DNA of 64,000 bases, taken from positions 1,252,219 through 1,316,218 of the forward strand of contig VXAU01003156.1 of the NCBI GenBank assembly GCA_013399695.1, written 5' to 3'. Below, in pieces: positions 1 to 13,300 of this stretch (position 1 is its first letter; every line of letters starts with the position of its first letter). Origin of the DNA: Formicarius rufipectus. Taxonomy: Eukaryota; Chordata; Aves; Passeriformes; Formicariidae. Both the position numbers and the translations under genes were made by a program. The notes beneath the pieces are model-generated. The model ran no database searches and was not told the DNA's origin. It worked only from the letters and a program-made list of their open reading frames with translations.

Positions 1-2559
1 GTTTTCTGTAATTTCAAAGCCAGAAAATGCTGATTAACTCTGCTGTCTTTTATGATGGCCACAAGAATCATGCTTATGGCACGGAGCATTTCGAAACAGG
101 CAGCCTGTGCAGTCATTTTCAATTGGCGTCTAATGCCACTGGTACAGCAGTAAACAAGGCACGATGCAGATTTGCCACTAATACCTTTAATGCCTCTAAA
201 ATAGTACACCTATTGTTCTCCCTGAACCAAAGCTCCAGGCCACTAATACCAGCTAAACAGTTCCTGGCCAGTGTGTGCCTGAGCAGTGGTGGCTGTGGCG
301 CCAGTCACACACAGAGAATTTGGGAGCCCTGCTGCTCCTCTCACAGGAAGCTGCGTTGCACAGCTCTGGAACATCTGAAATTTGTATCAGACTCAGTGGG
401 CAAAGTGTTGTACATTTCTCTCTCTCTCCTTGGCCACAACTTTTGTTTAATTTTGCTCAGAAATCTGTGTCATCTGCCTGGTTAAATTCGCAGCCCATGC
501 AGCTTCGACTGGATCTGAACTGAACTTTGCTGCTTTTCTTTTTGATCAACATGCCAAGCTGGCATTTACACGATCAAACTGAGGAATTTGTTCACAATAT
601 GGTATTTCTCTGATGGATTTTTGTTCTGATTTAAGAACTCAAACATCACATTTGTAGTAGTTTTAGGTTCGTGTGTTTTACTAGATAGACACCTATCCTG
701 AAAGCTTAGGTTCTCCCCTAAACTTTGTGATTTGGTTTGTTTTTTATGAGCATGAGTCCTTTTGAAGGGCTAGTCTTTATCAGTCTCAGTCTTGTCATCT
801 CAAAGATACCTGTGAAATGAGCACTAAAATAATGTTTGGTTATTCTGCTCTGAGGGTCAGCTCTGTTTTCCCTTCTAGGGAAGGAGCAGGGATTTATAAA
901 CAAAGTTCTGTTTTCAGGTGGACTTGTGCCAGACATTTATCAGAAGCAGGAACCCTGCTGAGCAGACATTCCCTTGGAAAGTCAGAAACTTTCTCACTGC
1001 AAATGTACCTTGTTATCTTCAGAAGCCTTGGTTCTGTTGTGTGCAGTTGTAACATTGCTGCCATGTGGGGCCATGTCTTGACTGTAACATTTGCCTGAAT
1101 AATGACTGTGGATATTGCAGGTTTTGCCTAAAACTTAGGAACTGCTGTAACATGTGACTGTTCTAAACAGATGTTTGTCAGTTGTTTGTCATCTGCTCTG
1201 TATGATGTGCTGTAGGAATGTGATCTTTAAGCATGCTCAGCTGTCAGGCAGGGAGGTGTTATGCAGGTATCTAAACGGTGCCCTGACCTTTGGCACTGCG
1301 TGAGCGTGTGGAGGTTCCAATCTTCTGGTTGGTGAGGTTGTCCTGTACTGTGGGATTTCTGTGCTCTGATGCTGCAGCTTTCTAAATAGCTACAAAAAAT
1401 ATAAAGAACAGAACATTTCAGAGCTGGGTGGGAATTGCTTGTCTGCAGTTTCCTGCAAAACTGGCTGAAGAAGACTGTCAGTGGTTAGCTAATGAACTTC
1501 TTGTAGCATAAATTAAACAGAGCCAATGTTGAGCTGGAGCTAAAATGACAGTCCCAGAACATCAGCTTAGATCTTACTGGAACACCTATAGCAAGTCATA
1601 CTACCTGAGTAACAACTGTGCAAGTAATACCAGAATACACACCTCTTCATTAAAAACTTTAAAAGGGTTGTTAATGTCTCATTTAATATGCAAAACAACA
1701 AATTTGTATGATTGCATATATGGTTGTAAGAACCCCTGGGTTATATAGACATATAGAATGAGGATTGCCATCAGTGCACTGAGTATTTGTTCTTGCAAAA
1801 ATGGCTTTAAAAAGACAGCTATCTTAGGAGCATAAATTCACATAATTCACATATAAATGCCTCTGGGAAGGTCTTGCTTTCAGGGGGACTGAAGCAGCTG
1901 CAGATGAATACTTTTTGACTGAGGTAACCATGAACTCTAGATTTTGTCCAAAGAAAGTAGAATGCTCTGACTGAAGTGTGTTTTCCACTGAGACAGGCAA
2001 TACAATGGCTGGAGTTAAGTTTTCTAATAGCTTTGATACTAAGGAAGAACGGAAATTCATATATTTTATTCCTGCAATGATTTCCATCCAAAAGGACCTT
2101 TCTTCCTGATACTGAGTTAAGCTGCAGAGTGTATGGCAAATCATCAGGCCTGGGAATTTCTGATCCCAGATAGTTATCTTCTACCTTCTTAAACCAAATA
2201 TGTTGTAGGATGCATGTTAATGGGCAGTCTTCATGAAAGGAAAAAATGCTGTAATATGGAAAAAACATGATACCAGATGAGGGTAGAGGAGTTACCCACT
2301 TCTGTATCAAAAGCAAGTAAATCGGCAAGATTAAACTAAGAGCTAGTTCACTATCAGAAGATCAAAGAATTAGCCTGAAAAGACTATTAACTACAAAATG
2401 GAATGAGGTTTGGACCAGCCATAGTCCATTGTGTCAGTGAAGATGTGCTAACGAGAAAACAAGGTGTCAGATGAACTCTCACTGTTTTAAGGAAGAAATT
2501 ACTTTTGCCTGGAAGAGACTTGGGGAGATATAAAGGGAAAATTGCTTAGTATGCAAAGT
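1..2559. other. Non-coding DNA, no gene seen
   Basis: Open frames here are short, overlap on both strands and lack recognisable protein motifs. The longest, on the minus strand at 1819-2328, has no family signature. I see no clear repeat family. It is either the upstream intron of the ARHGEF4-like gene or intergenic DNA; the sequence does not decide which. Confidence 0.6.
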
Positions 2560-3060
2560 ACCTGAATAATGAAAAGACAGTGTCTCTGAAGCATTAATGC
2601 ATCCTTGACTGTAATGGAAACTGGAATTAATGGCAGCCAGGTAATTCCTGATTAACCTGCCTGTATGTATGTAAATTAAAATGGATGATGCACACACTCT
2701 TCATCTGAAATACTGCTGCAGGAGTTAGATTGCCTTCATCTTCATTAATTCAGGAGTGCTACTATCAGTCTGGGAGAGTAGAAGAAAATTGTGTCCAAAT
2801 CATTAACATTTGCAATTATTACCTATTTCAGTGTGCATTAATGCCTCACTTTTAAGGCAGGACAGACTGTTCCATGACTTACATTGCAGAGAATGGCCAC
2901 TAAATGTGTTACAATGGGTGCCATTATAATGCATCCATTGACAGGAATTAACAAATATATCCATTTGCTCAGGCCTTTAATTGGGAGGAGGTACTAAATG
3001 AGTAACATTTGTGGGAATCACTGACTTCTTGGCCACTAGGATTAGTTACAAACTGCACCT
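2560..3060. other. Candidate conserved non-coding element
   Basis: This stretch is AT-rich but not simple sequence, and is dense in TAAT/ATTA cores (for example around 2630-2660, 2740-2750 and 2975-2985). Such cores suit homeodomain binding and are typical of vertebrate conserved non-coding elements. No open frame of note is present. The call rests on texture only; no alignment was made. Confidence 0.2.
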
Positions 3061-3134
3061 CTGTGTGTGACAACATACATTGTTTGTAGGCTGTAGATAG
3101 TCCAAGGAAAGTAGTGTCTTATATTTTAGGAAAG

Positions 3135-3215
3135 AATCCTAGAATTATGGGATATCCTGAGCTGTATGGAACCCACAAGGATCATCAAGTCCAAATCCAA
3201 AAACACTTGGCTCTT
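3135..3215 (-). repeat. CR1 retroposon 3'-end fragment, decayed
   Basis: The plus strand reads like the reverse complement of a CR1 3' end: a degenerate 'gaatcctagaattatggg' start, then a 'ggaacccacaaggatcatcaagtcc' type block that matches the usual avian CR1 terminus in order and spacing. The element is 5'-truncated within about 80 bp and diverged, so it is an old insertion oriented on the minus strand. Confidence 0.6.
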
Positions 3216-6200
3216 TATGAGAGGACATGTAAAAAGTGACATCCAAGAGTGAAGAATGTGATTGTCACAGGTAAAAGTGTGGGGAAAGACCTGAAGGACT
3301 TGGTCAGCTTTTGTGTAATCAAAGATTATCTTATGTTGAGGTCAAGATTTCCTGCAACGGGGCCATTGGTACTTTGTTAACAGTTTCCCAAATCACTAGA
3401 ATTGTGACATTGATGGCTGTGCTCCAAAGAGTTCAGGTTGCTTGGGGGTCACAGTTTTCTTTTGCCTTCAGAGATGGAATCCTGCACAGCCAGAATAGGT
3501 CTTGCTGCTGAGAAACTTTTAGTAGCGTTATTGAGGTCACACAGATGAGTATTTAATTACTTTGATAAGCAGAGTTTCAATTAACGTGATTGCAATCTAG
3601 TAGCACTTAAATAGGGTTCCTTAAGAAGAGGATTTCACCCTGAACACAACCTATACATGCAGAATGAAAATATGTATGATTAAACCACACCACAAAGTTA
3701 AACATTACCAGAACCTATACATAGCCTTAGGTTCAACTTTTGACCCCACAAGAATTATTGCCTGAATAAAAATTCCAGGGGAGGGGATCCAAGACAGGAA
3801 TTTGCATCAGATTAATTGTCAATGACAATGTTTTTGTGGTTTTATGCAAAATGCAATAAGATTAAAATAATGAACAATGCTTAGCAACATCCAAGCACTC
3901 CTTGACTAGGCCAACCCTCTTCAAGGCACCTCAGCCGACTGGGGCTGCAGCCTGTGCAAGCATTTTAAACTATCAACTGAAATGCTGAAGAGCATCTTTC
4001 AGATCACACACATAAAAATAAAGTGAAATACTGACATGCTCTTCAGAGGACAGTTTTGCCAAGACTGAAGATGGAAATGCAGACAACCCTTGCTCCAGCA
4101 ATGAATGATGATGACTCCTCCTCCTCCTTCTGATTGTAACACTTTTCTGCATCCGTCCCCTCTGCTGAGCCAATTTTCTACTCTGACACTAATCGGTGGG
4201 GGCTAATGAGCAACCTGTTACTCTTGGAAATCTCCCATGTCAGTTTTGCTTCAGACGTGCACTTGGCAAGTTCAGAACAGGGTTTAGTTTTGATTGAAAT
4301 ACTACCTGGTCATATACCAAGTGCATTTCCTCTTCAATGGGGTCTCAAAAGTATCTTTGCTCCTCTTCTACTAAAAATTTCTTCTTTTAAAGCAGTTTTG
4401 TGGTCATGGAAGGACTCAGAGAAGCCTTGCTTGCAGAGCCTGGCTCTCTATGCTGGCTGAGATTTAGCATTTTTAATAGACAACCTTCTAATCAAACTCA
4501 GGATATGACCTTTCTGGTTTTCAGTGCAACTTCAATAGGTCTGTTTAGAGCAGGTGAGCATCAAGCCCTGTGTATTCTTTGTGCTTGTTAAAGAGGTCAA
4601 ATATAGTAATTTAAGAAGCAAATAAACAATTGTATGAAGAAACCAAAATTTTAATAACCATACTTTGAAGAGCAACAACAACAACAACAAAAAGAATTTG
4701 ATGCATAATCAGATGAACATTCAAAAATGGGCAAACTGAGATTGGATTGAAAATAGGCTTTTCTGCAGTTTTGGGAAGAAAGACTTTCAGCTCACAATAT
4801 GTCCCTGTAGTGGAGGTAAGCTGCTGAAGTTTACATAAGGATTGAATTCTTGCCTGCTTCTCAAATTCCAGCTTATATATATTCCAGTTTTTACTTTGAC
4901 ATTTAAATGGCAAATACAGCTCATTAAATGGCATTTGAGATGTTGTTTATATATTTTCATGGGAATTAAGTAACATTAATTCAAAGTCTTAGAGACCTCT
5001 GTAATAAGAATTGCATAAAATGATGGAAAGGCAATTCTTGATAGTTTGAATCAAGTGCAAGGGAAATAAAACCTTTAGAAAATCAACCTATATGCTGTCT
5101 AATAATAGTGATCTCTGTCTGTACTTGACACTCTCCCTTCTGTAGATTTATCTCAAATTTGTCTGCTGGGTTGGTAGGTGTGGGTAGTTGAGTGTAACAG
5201 TCTACTGTTAACACTCCTTAGTGTGCAGGTAATTCTCAAGCAGTGAAAAGAACTGGGTTGCACCTGAAATCACCAGCAGGCTGAAATAATCATGACCGAG
5301 CTGCTAAGACAGGTGTTTTTCTTCCTGGTCTTCTGTCAGGCACAATTCTGGAGTCCTCGTGGTTACCACAGTGTTTCAGCTGGTACCAAGCAAGTATCAC
5401 TGTTAATTGTAACACTCTCAATAGCACACACAGTTTGTCTGTGGTGTGTGCTGGTAGGGGGTGGCGGTTCCTGTGAGTCTGAGTTCATTCAGCTCCACAC
5501 ACAACTGTGTAAACCCTGTCTTATGAACACTAAGCCAGTTTTCTTTATTCTAGATTTCAGTTTCACAAATGCCATAATGTCCAGGCAATAGAATCTTAAC
5601 AGACACCCCATGGCAAAGATTCATTCTAGCTTCAGGAGACTGCTTTGAAACAGAGAGCTTTAAACATTTGTCACTAATTACAATGAAGACAATTATGTTT
5701 TCAGAGGGAGTGTCTGTTCAGAAGGTGCAGATCCTGCAGTAACCCCTCAGCTAACTCTGCTGACAGTGAGGGACACGGGACAACTCCGGGACTGGTGGCA
5801 CAGCAAAAGCTGCTCCCAAGGAGACACTGCTGCCATGCCTGTGCTGTCACCCTGCTGCCAGCTCCTCCTTTGGCACCTCTCTGCCACTGTTGCAAGAAGA
5901 AATGGTCTGAATTTTGAAATTAACATGTCCTGAGCCAGCTGGAGGGGTGTTATTATTTTTTATTTTATTTTCTAATAGCTAGCTGATTTGTGTCAGGAGA
6001 CACATGCTACCTTGTTATGATTTTGACCATCTTCAGGAGAATCAAACCATTTGATTACTCTTCATTTTTTTTTATGAAATGGCTTAGCTTTCTGATCCAG
6101 GATGGAGCATTTAATAATCCTACAGGTAATGCAACATGCTTACTGAATGAAAATGGAAATTACCCCTAAACTTCCCTTCATAGATTCATAGTTTAAACTA

Positions 6201-7009
6201 GCCATTCTGCACTGCTATAACAATATACATGTAATAACGTATGTATATATGTAATATGCACAATATACATCTTACATTGCTGTAATCCACCCTTGCAACA
6301 AAAGAAAGTTCAGAGAAAAATCATATGTGGGAAAGCCAGAGACGGGGCATTGCAGTCTCAAGCCAGAGTGCAGAGCTGTGCAGGTCCGTCCACGCTCAGC
6401 TCAACTGGCTGGGCTTTGCTTCTGCTCTTACTCCCGGTGTAACAGGGCTGATACCACCCTGCTAGAGGGATAAACCAGAAAGCTGAAAATGTGTGTGCCT
6501 CTACCTCTTCTCCTTCCTCTGCTTGCCCTCCAAATGCAACAGAAAATAGGCGAGCCAGCCCCACGTAGAATAAGACGATGTGCCTCCTCAGCTGTTTGTG
6601 GTGCTGCCTGTTGCATTCTGCCGGCTCGGCAGGTTGCGAGGGCTCTGTCTGGCGCTCGGCTTTGTTCAGCTCCAGCCTGCTGATGAGATGCTGTCTCGGT
6701 GCCGGGGGCAGCAGACTCCTGTGTCTTTTTCCTCCTGGCTGTGAGGTGTAAACTGCTGGGACAGTGTCCTCTACACAGACAGTTCTGGAAAGAGGAAAAG
6801 AAGCAAAGTCAGCTTGAATTATGTACTCCTGGGAGTCTTACTTTCCGTGAAGAAATAACGCAGGGCTCTTGCTCAGATCCTTGGCCCGCACCCCACCTGG
6901 CCTCTCTCTGTTAATGCATCACCCAGCGGGCGGTAAGAGCCTTCACACGCTGTGTTTGGAGTGCTGTTTCCTTCGTTGCTGGTTTGATAGTCTCAGTTGT
7001 TCAGCATTC
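3216..7009. other. Non-coding DNA with simple repeats
   Basis: No supported gene. It contains a (CAA)n tract at 4673-4690, an AT-rich tract of repeated 'atatacat'-like units at about 6220-6270, and a somewhat GC-richer patch with a few CpGs at about 6540-6720. Short open frames on both strands overlap in the last patch, but none has a recognisable domain. Confidence 0.55.
4673..4690. repeat. (CAA)n microsatellite
   Basis: Six tandem CAA units run into an A-rich tail. It is a simple sequence repeat in non-coding DNA. Confidence 0.9.
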
Positions 7010-7320
7010 AGGCATTAGCTAATACCACTGGTTTTTGCTGGAAAGCCAGAAACAACTGGTGTCGTTGTTATTTACAATAGCTTAAAACTTTTTCTAACGA
7101 ATTTCCTCTTTTCATTTGATTGGTTTTGAACCCCTGGGGCATTTGTTTCTCAACAAGACTTCTGAAATAGGCCAACTTTAGCCTTTCTTACTGTTTGTTT
7201 ATCCAAATCATGATGAAGGCATTTACTAAAAGCAATTTGTATGTGATCTCGGTGTACCATTCATAGCCTTCCCAAGGCCAAGTTTCCATGACAACTAATT
7301 AATAAAGATTAGCTTTTCTT
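7010..7320. other. Candidate conserved non-coding element
   Basis: A non-repetitive stretch ends in a block with adjacent homeodomain-type cores ('acaactaattaataaagatta' near 7291-7312) and contains little simple sequence. Its texture resembles vertebrate conserved non-coding elements. No coding potential is seen. Low confidence without alignment. Confidence 0.18.
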
Positions 7321-10300
7321 ATGGAGTGTAAGATTTGAGTACATCTTGTTTTGTGATGCAGATAATCTCTCGATCTGGTTTTGGAGGCTGGGTCTTGTCA
7401 CAAAGATGCCCCAGGCAATCTATTCTGATTTATAGCCAGACTTGGAACACTGTTAGGGGTGAAATCTTTTAGATAGTTTTTATTTTCCCAGTTCGTGTGT
7501 TTGTCCATTTGCTCTTTTGTTTACCTGTCCTTGGTAGGCAGGAGTTTCTCAGACTCTTTTGGTTTGAAGGACACAGGAAGAAACCACACTCCTGAACTTT
7601 TGTTAACTTTAAAATTAGCTGAAGAACAACCTAGGTCTACAGACAGCTAAATTGTGTTTTAAAAAAAGGTATTTACTTGAAAAGCATGTTATATTGATAG
7701 CAATATGACAGTTATCATAAAAAATGTAACATAGTTATTCTACTTCTTATTCTAACAGCATTCTTGTATAACACAACTCTCATTATATAACATAGCTCTT
7801 ATATTATTAAGAGATATCACTGGAACTTTGAAAACAAGCTGGATTTTGTCTGCCAAATTACTTTCAGTACCAAGAAACACATATATGATTTCATACTTAA
7901 CCTTTTTTCAGCTGTGAAGTTGCTAACAATGCTTTTATTTTCCATTCATAGGAAAAGGAAAGACAGGCATCAAAGCTCCCTTATCCTGAAGGACTTGTAT
8001 GATATACTCAGGCAACATCTGCTCTGTGTTTCAAACACTCTTGGTGACACTTCCCCAAATGGAAGACTATTTGCTTTTGTGTAAGAGTGAGCCAGGGACA
8101 ATCTGATGGTTTACACTTGATTTTAGTTAAATATCTGACCAACCTGAACCTCATTTTGTTTGCTAAAACTAAGGATTTTAGAAGAGGTTTTTACATTAAA
8201 TCCAAGATGGTGACTTTCCGTCACCTGAGAATACAAGCTTTACATCGATGCATTTCTTGTCTTCCTGTATCAGAACCCAACCAAACAAAAATGAATGTCA
8301 GTCTTCACTTTTGTTTTTGATCTCCCTTTCTGTCTGTTCCTTATCTTTTCGAATCAGTGAAGTACTACTCAGCAGTTCCCGAGGCTGTGTCAGTCCCATG
8401 TTAAACTATGAGAAAATTCTCCTCGTAGTAACAGTGTAGAGCTGTGCCAGAGTGGTGGCACTCCAGTGACTGCTCAGGAATTACACTTCAGCAGAATACT
8501 TTTTTTTGCCTTGGCTTTTTGTACCTCCTTATTGTGCAAAGCATTTTCACAAGTGAAATCCTTTTTACTGCTGACATTTAGTTGTAGACTTGTTGGTTTG
8601 GGTGTGTCTTTTAGTGAGGTATCAGGTACCAGGTGCTTTCTGATGTGCTGTCAGTAGCTTGAGCTCCATTTCGTCTGCCATAAACCTTTGACAAAAAGCT
8701 AGTCTTAATAAGATCTGAAAAAAAATATATTTTGAATAGATTTATTCTACCCTTACTTTAATACAGAAGGTTGTCTCACTAGGCTAGCAAACAACAAGGA
8801 AAACCTGAAAGACAAAACACTTTTGCACACGTCTCTGTTCAGTCATTCAGTGCTGCATCCCATTTGCATGAACAGTGCCAAGTGCTTTGATGCCCTGCAA
8901 ATGAGGACAATGCTCCTCAAAGCTGAAACATAAGCCGAGACCACCCACAGTTAGGAGGAAATGTGCATTTGCAAGCCGAAAATTAGCTGATGCAGCATTT
9001 ATCATCATGGGAGAGCACACTGGGCAGAGTGGTGACAGTGTGGAAGCTGGCCTGGAAAGCAGTGAGGAATCCCACTGACAGAAATCCATGGAGAATAATG
9101 TCATTCACTGTAGCACAAACACCTGACTTGCTAAATTATCAGCATCTGTTTGTTAATACATCAAATCTAGTCACTTCATCCTTGCATTAATGTTTAGAGT
9201 CAACCAGAGAGCAACTGGGGAGTAGCATGTGTTGCCTTTCTGCAGATGTGCACAGCTGGATTGTTGGCAGGAGAAACTGCCCTTCAGGAACTTTTCTAGC
9301 CCTTACCTTTCTTCCCTGTGCCAGCCACAAAGAGGGACCTGATTCCAGAGGGATGTCATGTTGGTGTCTCCTCAGAGAGGTGCAGCAGAGGGGATGCTGT
9401 GAGGAACAGCTGCAGAACTCAGAGAGCAGGGCTCATCAACACCCAAACCCATACCAACCCCAGGGCAGGGTCACAACAAAGGCACTTTCACTTCCAAGCT
9501 GCAACTTGGATGATCTGTGGTCCAGCCTGTCTCATTCCTGGCTGTGCTCTTGTTGCCTGAGCAATACCTCTAAACTCCTTAACTAGCACGCTAAATATTT
9601 GCATGTCTTGCCAGGAGAGTCAGATGCCAGTGGAGAACACAATTATCCTGAAGAGAATTTAACCCCTCGTTTATCTTACATCACACTTGTGGAACTCTGC
9701 TGCAGTCTGTGGGTCTATGTCAGTCCAGCAATTGTATTTGTTCTGGGTTTATGACACTTGGTCTGGGCTGATACTTTGCAAAGTGTCACATGAAAATATA
9801 TGAATTCTGGTTTTGCTTCACAATGCCTTTGATTATCATCCTCCTGTTCCTTCCTCTCATAGTTTCTGTTTCTATTTTGACACATCTCTGCTGTTTCAAG
9901 AGAAAACTTTCCACATGTTTTGAACTCCAGGAGTTTTGTGTTTCAAGGGAAATGACACCACTGCTTCATACAAAGATCCCTGTGAGCTCTGCAAGTGCAG
10001 AGCGTGCTGTTAAGCGCAGCTGACTTTCCAAATAAGAAACATGCAGAAAATGTTTTTATTGACTAGAGTATTTCCACTACTGGGCTGGAGAGTTCACTCC
10101 CAATATTTTGTACAGAGGTAGAAGTTCTGTGTCAGATTAGTTAGAAAAGAGACTTTCCCTCATTTTGTAATGGCTGAGAATACTTATTCTGCCTTTTCTT
10201 ATGCTGGGAGATAGACAATTCTTACACCTCTAAGCATTTAACCTGTTGGAATGTGCCCTGCTTCTTTTTACAAGGGTCTTTTTTTTCAATCAGATCAGTT

Positions 10301-13300
10301 TCTTACACAAAAGTAAATACACAGCTTCAGGCATTAGGAGCTAATGCTAGGCTGAAGTAAATAAAACATCTGTAGGCACAAGTCACTTTCTGGAGAGGTG
10401 AATATGCTGCTATGAAATTTGACCCAAAGCACGTTAAGAACAATTCCTCCCGCTGACACGTTCAGACAATTTACACATGATTTTCAAAGGAGCCTGTTTT
10501 CAGCAGTGAGGGGCTAACAGGCTTCATTTCTATGCTCAGTACATTCTCAGCTTGAATTCATGAGCAGTCTATAAATTATTTAAACATAAAAAGCTCTGGC
10601 ATTCATCATAACACAATAGCAAACATAAAAATTGCTGAACATTGAGTATCAGCATGAACTATTGTCACCTGTAGGCCTGGCACCTCAGATACTATCTCAG
10701 CCTTCAGAATAACTTGTGCTTGAAAACAAGTCCTCAGGTAACCTGAATCCTCAGGTGACACCCTCCTGCCCTGAGGACAGGGAGGACAGGGACAGGCAGG
10801 TGCTGTTCCTGGGTACAGGGAGCACTTGAGGTCTGGCAGCAGAGGCCACTGGGCAAAGGGACTGTGGAGTAAAACCTCTTTTCCATGCTTGCATGGCACT
10901 GCTAAATCTAAGTGATGATATTATCAATGTATTTATCATCTTTAAAATGACAGGGTGCTTTGCAGGTTTTCATAGGTAATATCTATGGAAGAGCTTGACA
11001 CAGACAACAAAATTTCTCTGTCTCACTGTTTTTTTCCCTGAAAGAAACCTTTAACTGTGGAAGAAGAATAACCTTTGCTCTCCAAGAACAGTATTCATCC
11101 TATTCCAGTCATTCTCATAAAAGGGCTTTCAAGAAAGAAGAAATAAGACTTTTACTTCTGAATCAATAGGGACCTTTTTTGCCCCAAAAGTAAGTGGAAC
11201 AGAACACAAGGCTGTATTCTTGCAAGCAGGATCCTATTAAACCCCACTGCAGCAAGAATTTAGACTTGGAAATAAGTGAACCTTTTCAGATCTTGCTCTT
11301 AGCCACTCTCAGTCTTTCGTACAGAGATATAACATTATTTCAAAATTATCCCGGGGCTTGTCATACAACTTACAACACGTACATTATAAATTTAAGCAGA
11401 TTCCAGTGGTGTTGTTTTTACCATTCTCTTGAAGAACAAGTTCCCAGACTTTTGGAAAGGAAACTTTCCTTGGAAAGGAAAACTTCCAAATGGTCTATGG
11501 GAAGAATTAGAAAACTGCATTTAACTGCTTAAATTTTCAGAACTGTGTGTTTCCCTGTGCTGGCTTTATGTGACTGTTGTACCACTTTGTTAACAATTTA
11601 TTGGTGTCTTTCCCTGAGGGAGAAGTTGCTCTGACAGAGAAAGTAAAGTGTGATGTTGGTACTTCTCCCCTTTGGGATTTCCAGTTTATGCTTGCAAACA
11701 CGAGCTGAGTGAGCTCCCCCTCCTTGAACAGCTCCCTCTCCGCGGCAACGCCTAAGGGAGAAAAAGTGTTGGGAATTCCTTTACAAATCGAGAGCTCCTT
11801 TACTCCTGCACATCCTCCTGCCAGCACAGACTGGAGTGAGCCTGCCCCCTCTGTTCTCACTGAATCATGGCACTGGCCTCCATCCTTCAGCCAGCCTTTT
11901 CCAGCACGGGTAGAAACCACCGTGCCAGTTTTGAATCTGGATGGTTACTGACATGATTCTAACTGGTGGAAATGTGAAATGGGCTCTCACGTTTTGAGCA
12001 ACAGGAGACACTGAATGTACTTGCTGTTTCTGAAGGATAGGAAGAAGGCTCTGACCTCAGATGTTTCATAAACTGGGTGTTTCAGCTGGTGGCTCCTAAT
12101 TCAAATGGCTTAAAGACAGGTCCTTAGAGGACACAATGTCCATGTGCTGGAGTCTGATATGCCAATTTGTAGGACTTGATTATGCTTTTCAGAGTTGTAC
12201 AGACACTCCTGTACTCAGTTTTCCAGAGCTGTGAACTGGAAACATGTGACCCATTTCCATCAGAGAATCTCCACAGATGTGTTTCCATAAAGCTGAGTCT
12301 GAACCAGTATGTCCTGACTTTTAACAGAGATAAGGCATAAACAACCATTGGCACTCACAACACATGGATAAGAACTAACTTTCCTATGAAGTTGTGTACC
12401 AGAAATGTAAACCAAGTAACAGCAAGCACTGACAGCACCTGTATCTGAAATCCCTCTTCCCTCCACTTTGAAGCTGAAGTAAACAGTGGAGTAATGTGAT
12501 GTTTGAATTTTCATTTTTTGATTACTCCTTGAAATGTTGGGCATTTATAGTCAAAACCAAGACAGTGGAAGCCTGGCTGGCAGAGGGAAACCTTCAGTGG
12601 GAAGTGGTATCCCCTGGAGGAGTGTAGCAGCTGACTGGCTCGGTCCTTTGGGTAGAATTCTGAGTTTCATCCTTTTGCAGTCATCTTCCCTGCTCTACTC
12701 TTGTTGTCAGGGGTATTGTGGAGGTCTAATAGCACAGGATAGGGGAGCTTCACAGCAAAGTGCTCTCAGTGTGGCCCCTCCAGTTATGGACAGCTCCATA
12801 TGTCTGTTCTGGGTGGGCTGTGAAGGGAAAAAGTTGCTGTAAGTAGGCCCATGACAGAGTTTTAGCTGATGGGGAATTGGCTAATTACAACAAAATTTAG
12901 CTACTTCAGCATGACATATCAATAAATAAAGGATGAGTGGTGATGATTCTTGATGTTGCTCTGAAGAGCTGCCCGTTTCCCTAAAAGTTGCAGGGGTATA
13001 TTGGTATATTAAAGTAGCAGAGGCATATTGGAGTACAGACTGCAGCAGTTGAAATGTAATGGTCCCTGCTTGGAACAGGAGCAGGCTGCCACTGAACTGG
13101 TATCACTGATCACTACAGGAAAACAGAAGTATTTTTAGGGGTAGGGAAGTCTCAGACCTTTTGAGCAAGGACAGACTGGAGGCCAAATATGATTGTATGT
13201 GGTGTTTTTGTTTAGCCTGCTCTTTTACAAACACAGTTAGGGAAGACAGGCTACCTTTCTATTTTGGTAAATATGGTAAAAATAGATGTAGCAGGATGGA

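Noticed and set aside
1819..2328. A 169-codon minus-strand frame with a few kinase-tail-like residues.
   Set aside because: No glycine loop, HRD, DFG or APE motif is present and a second frame overlaps it. The resemblance is too weak.
6489..6960. GC-richer patch as a promoter or first exon.
   Set aside because: CpG count is modest, with no TATA or GC box cluster and no frame leading to a good donor.
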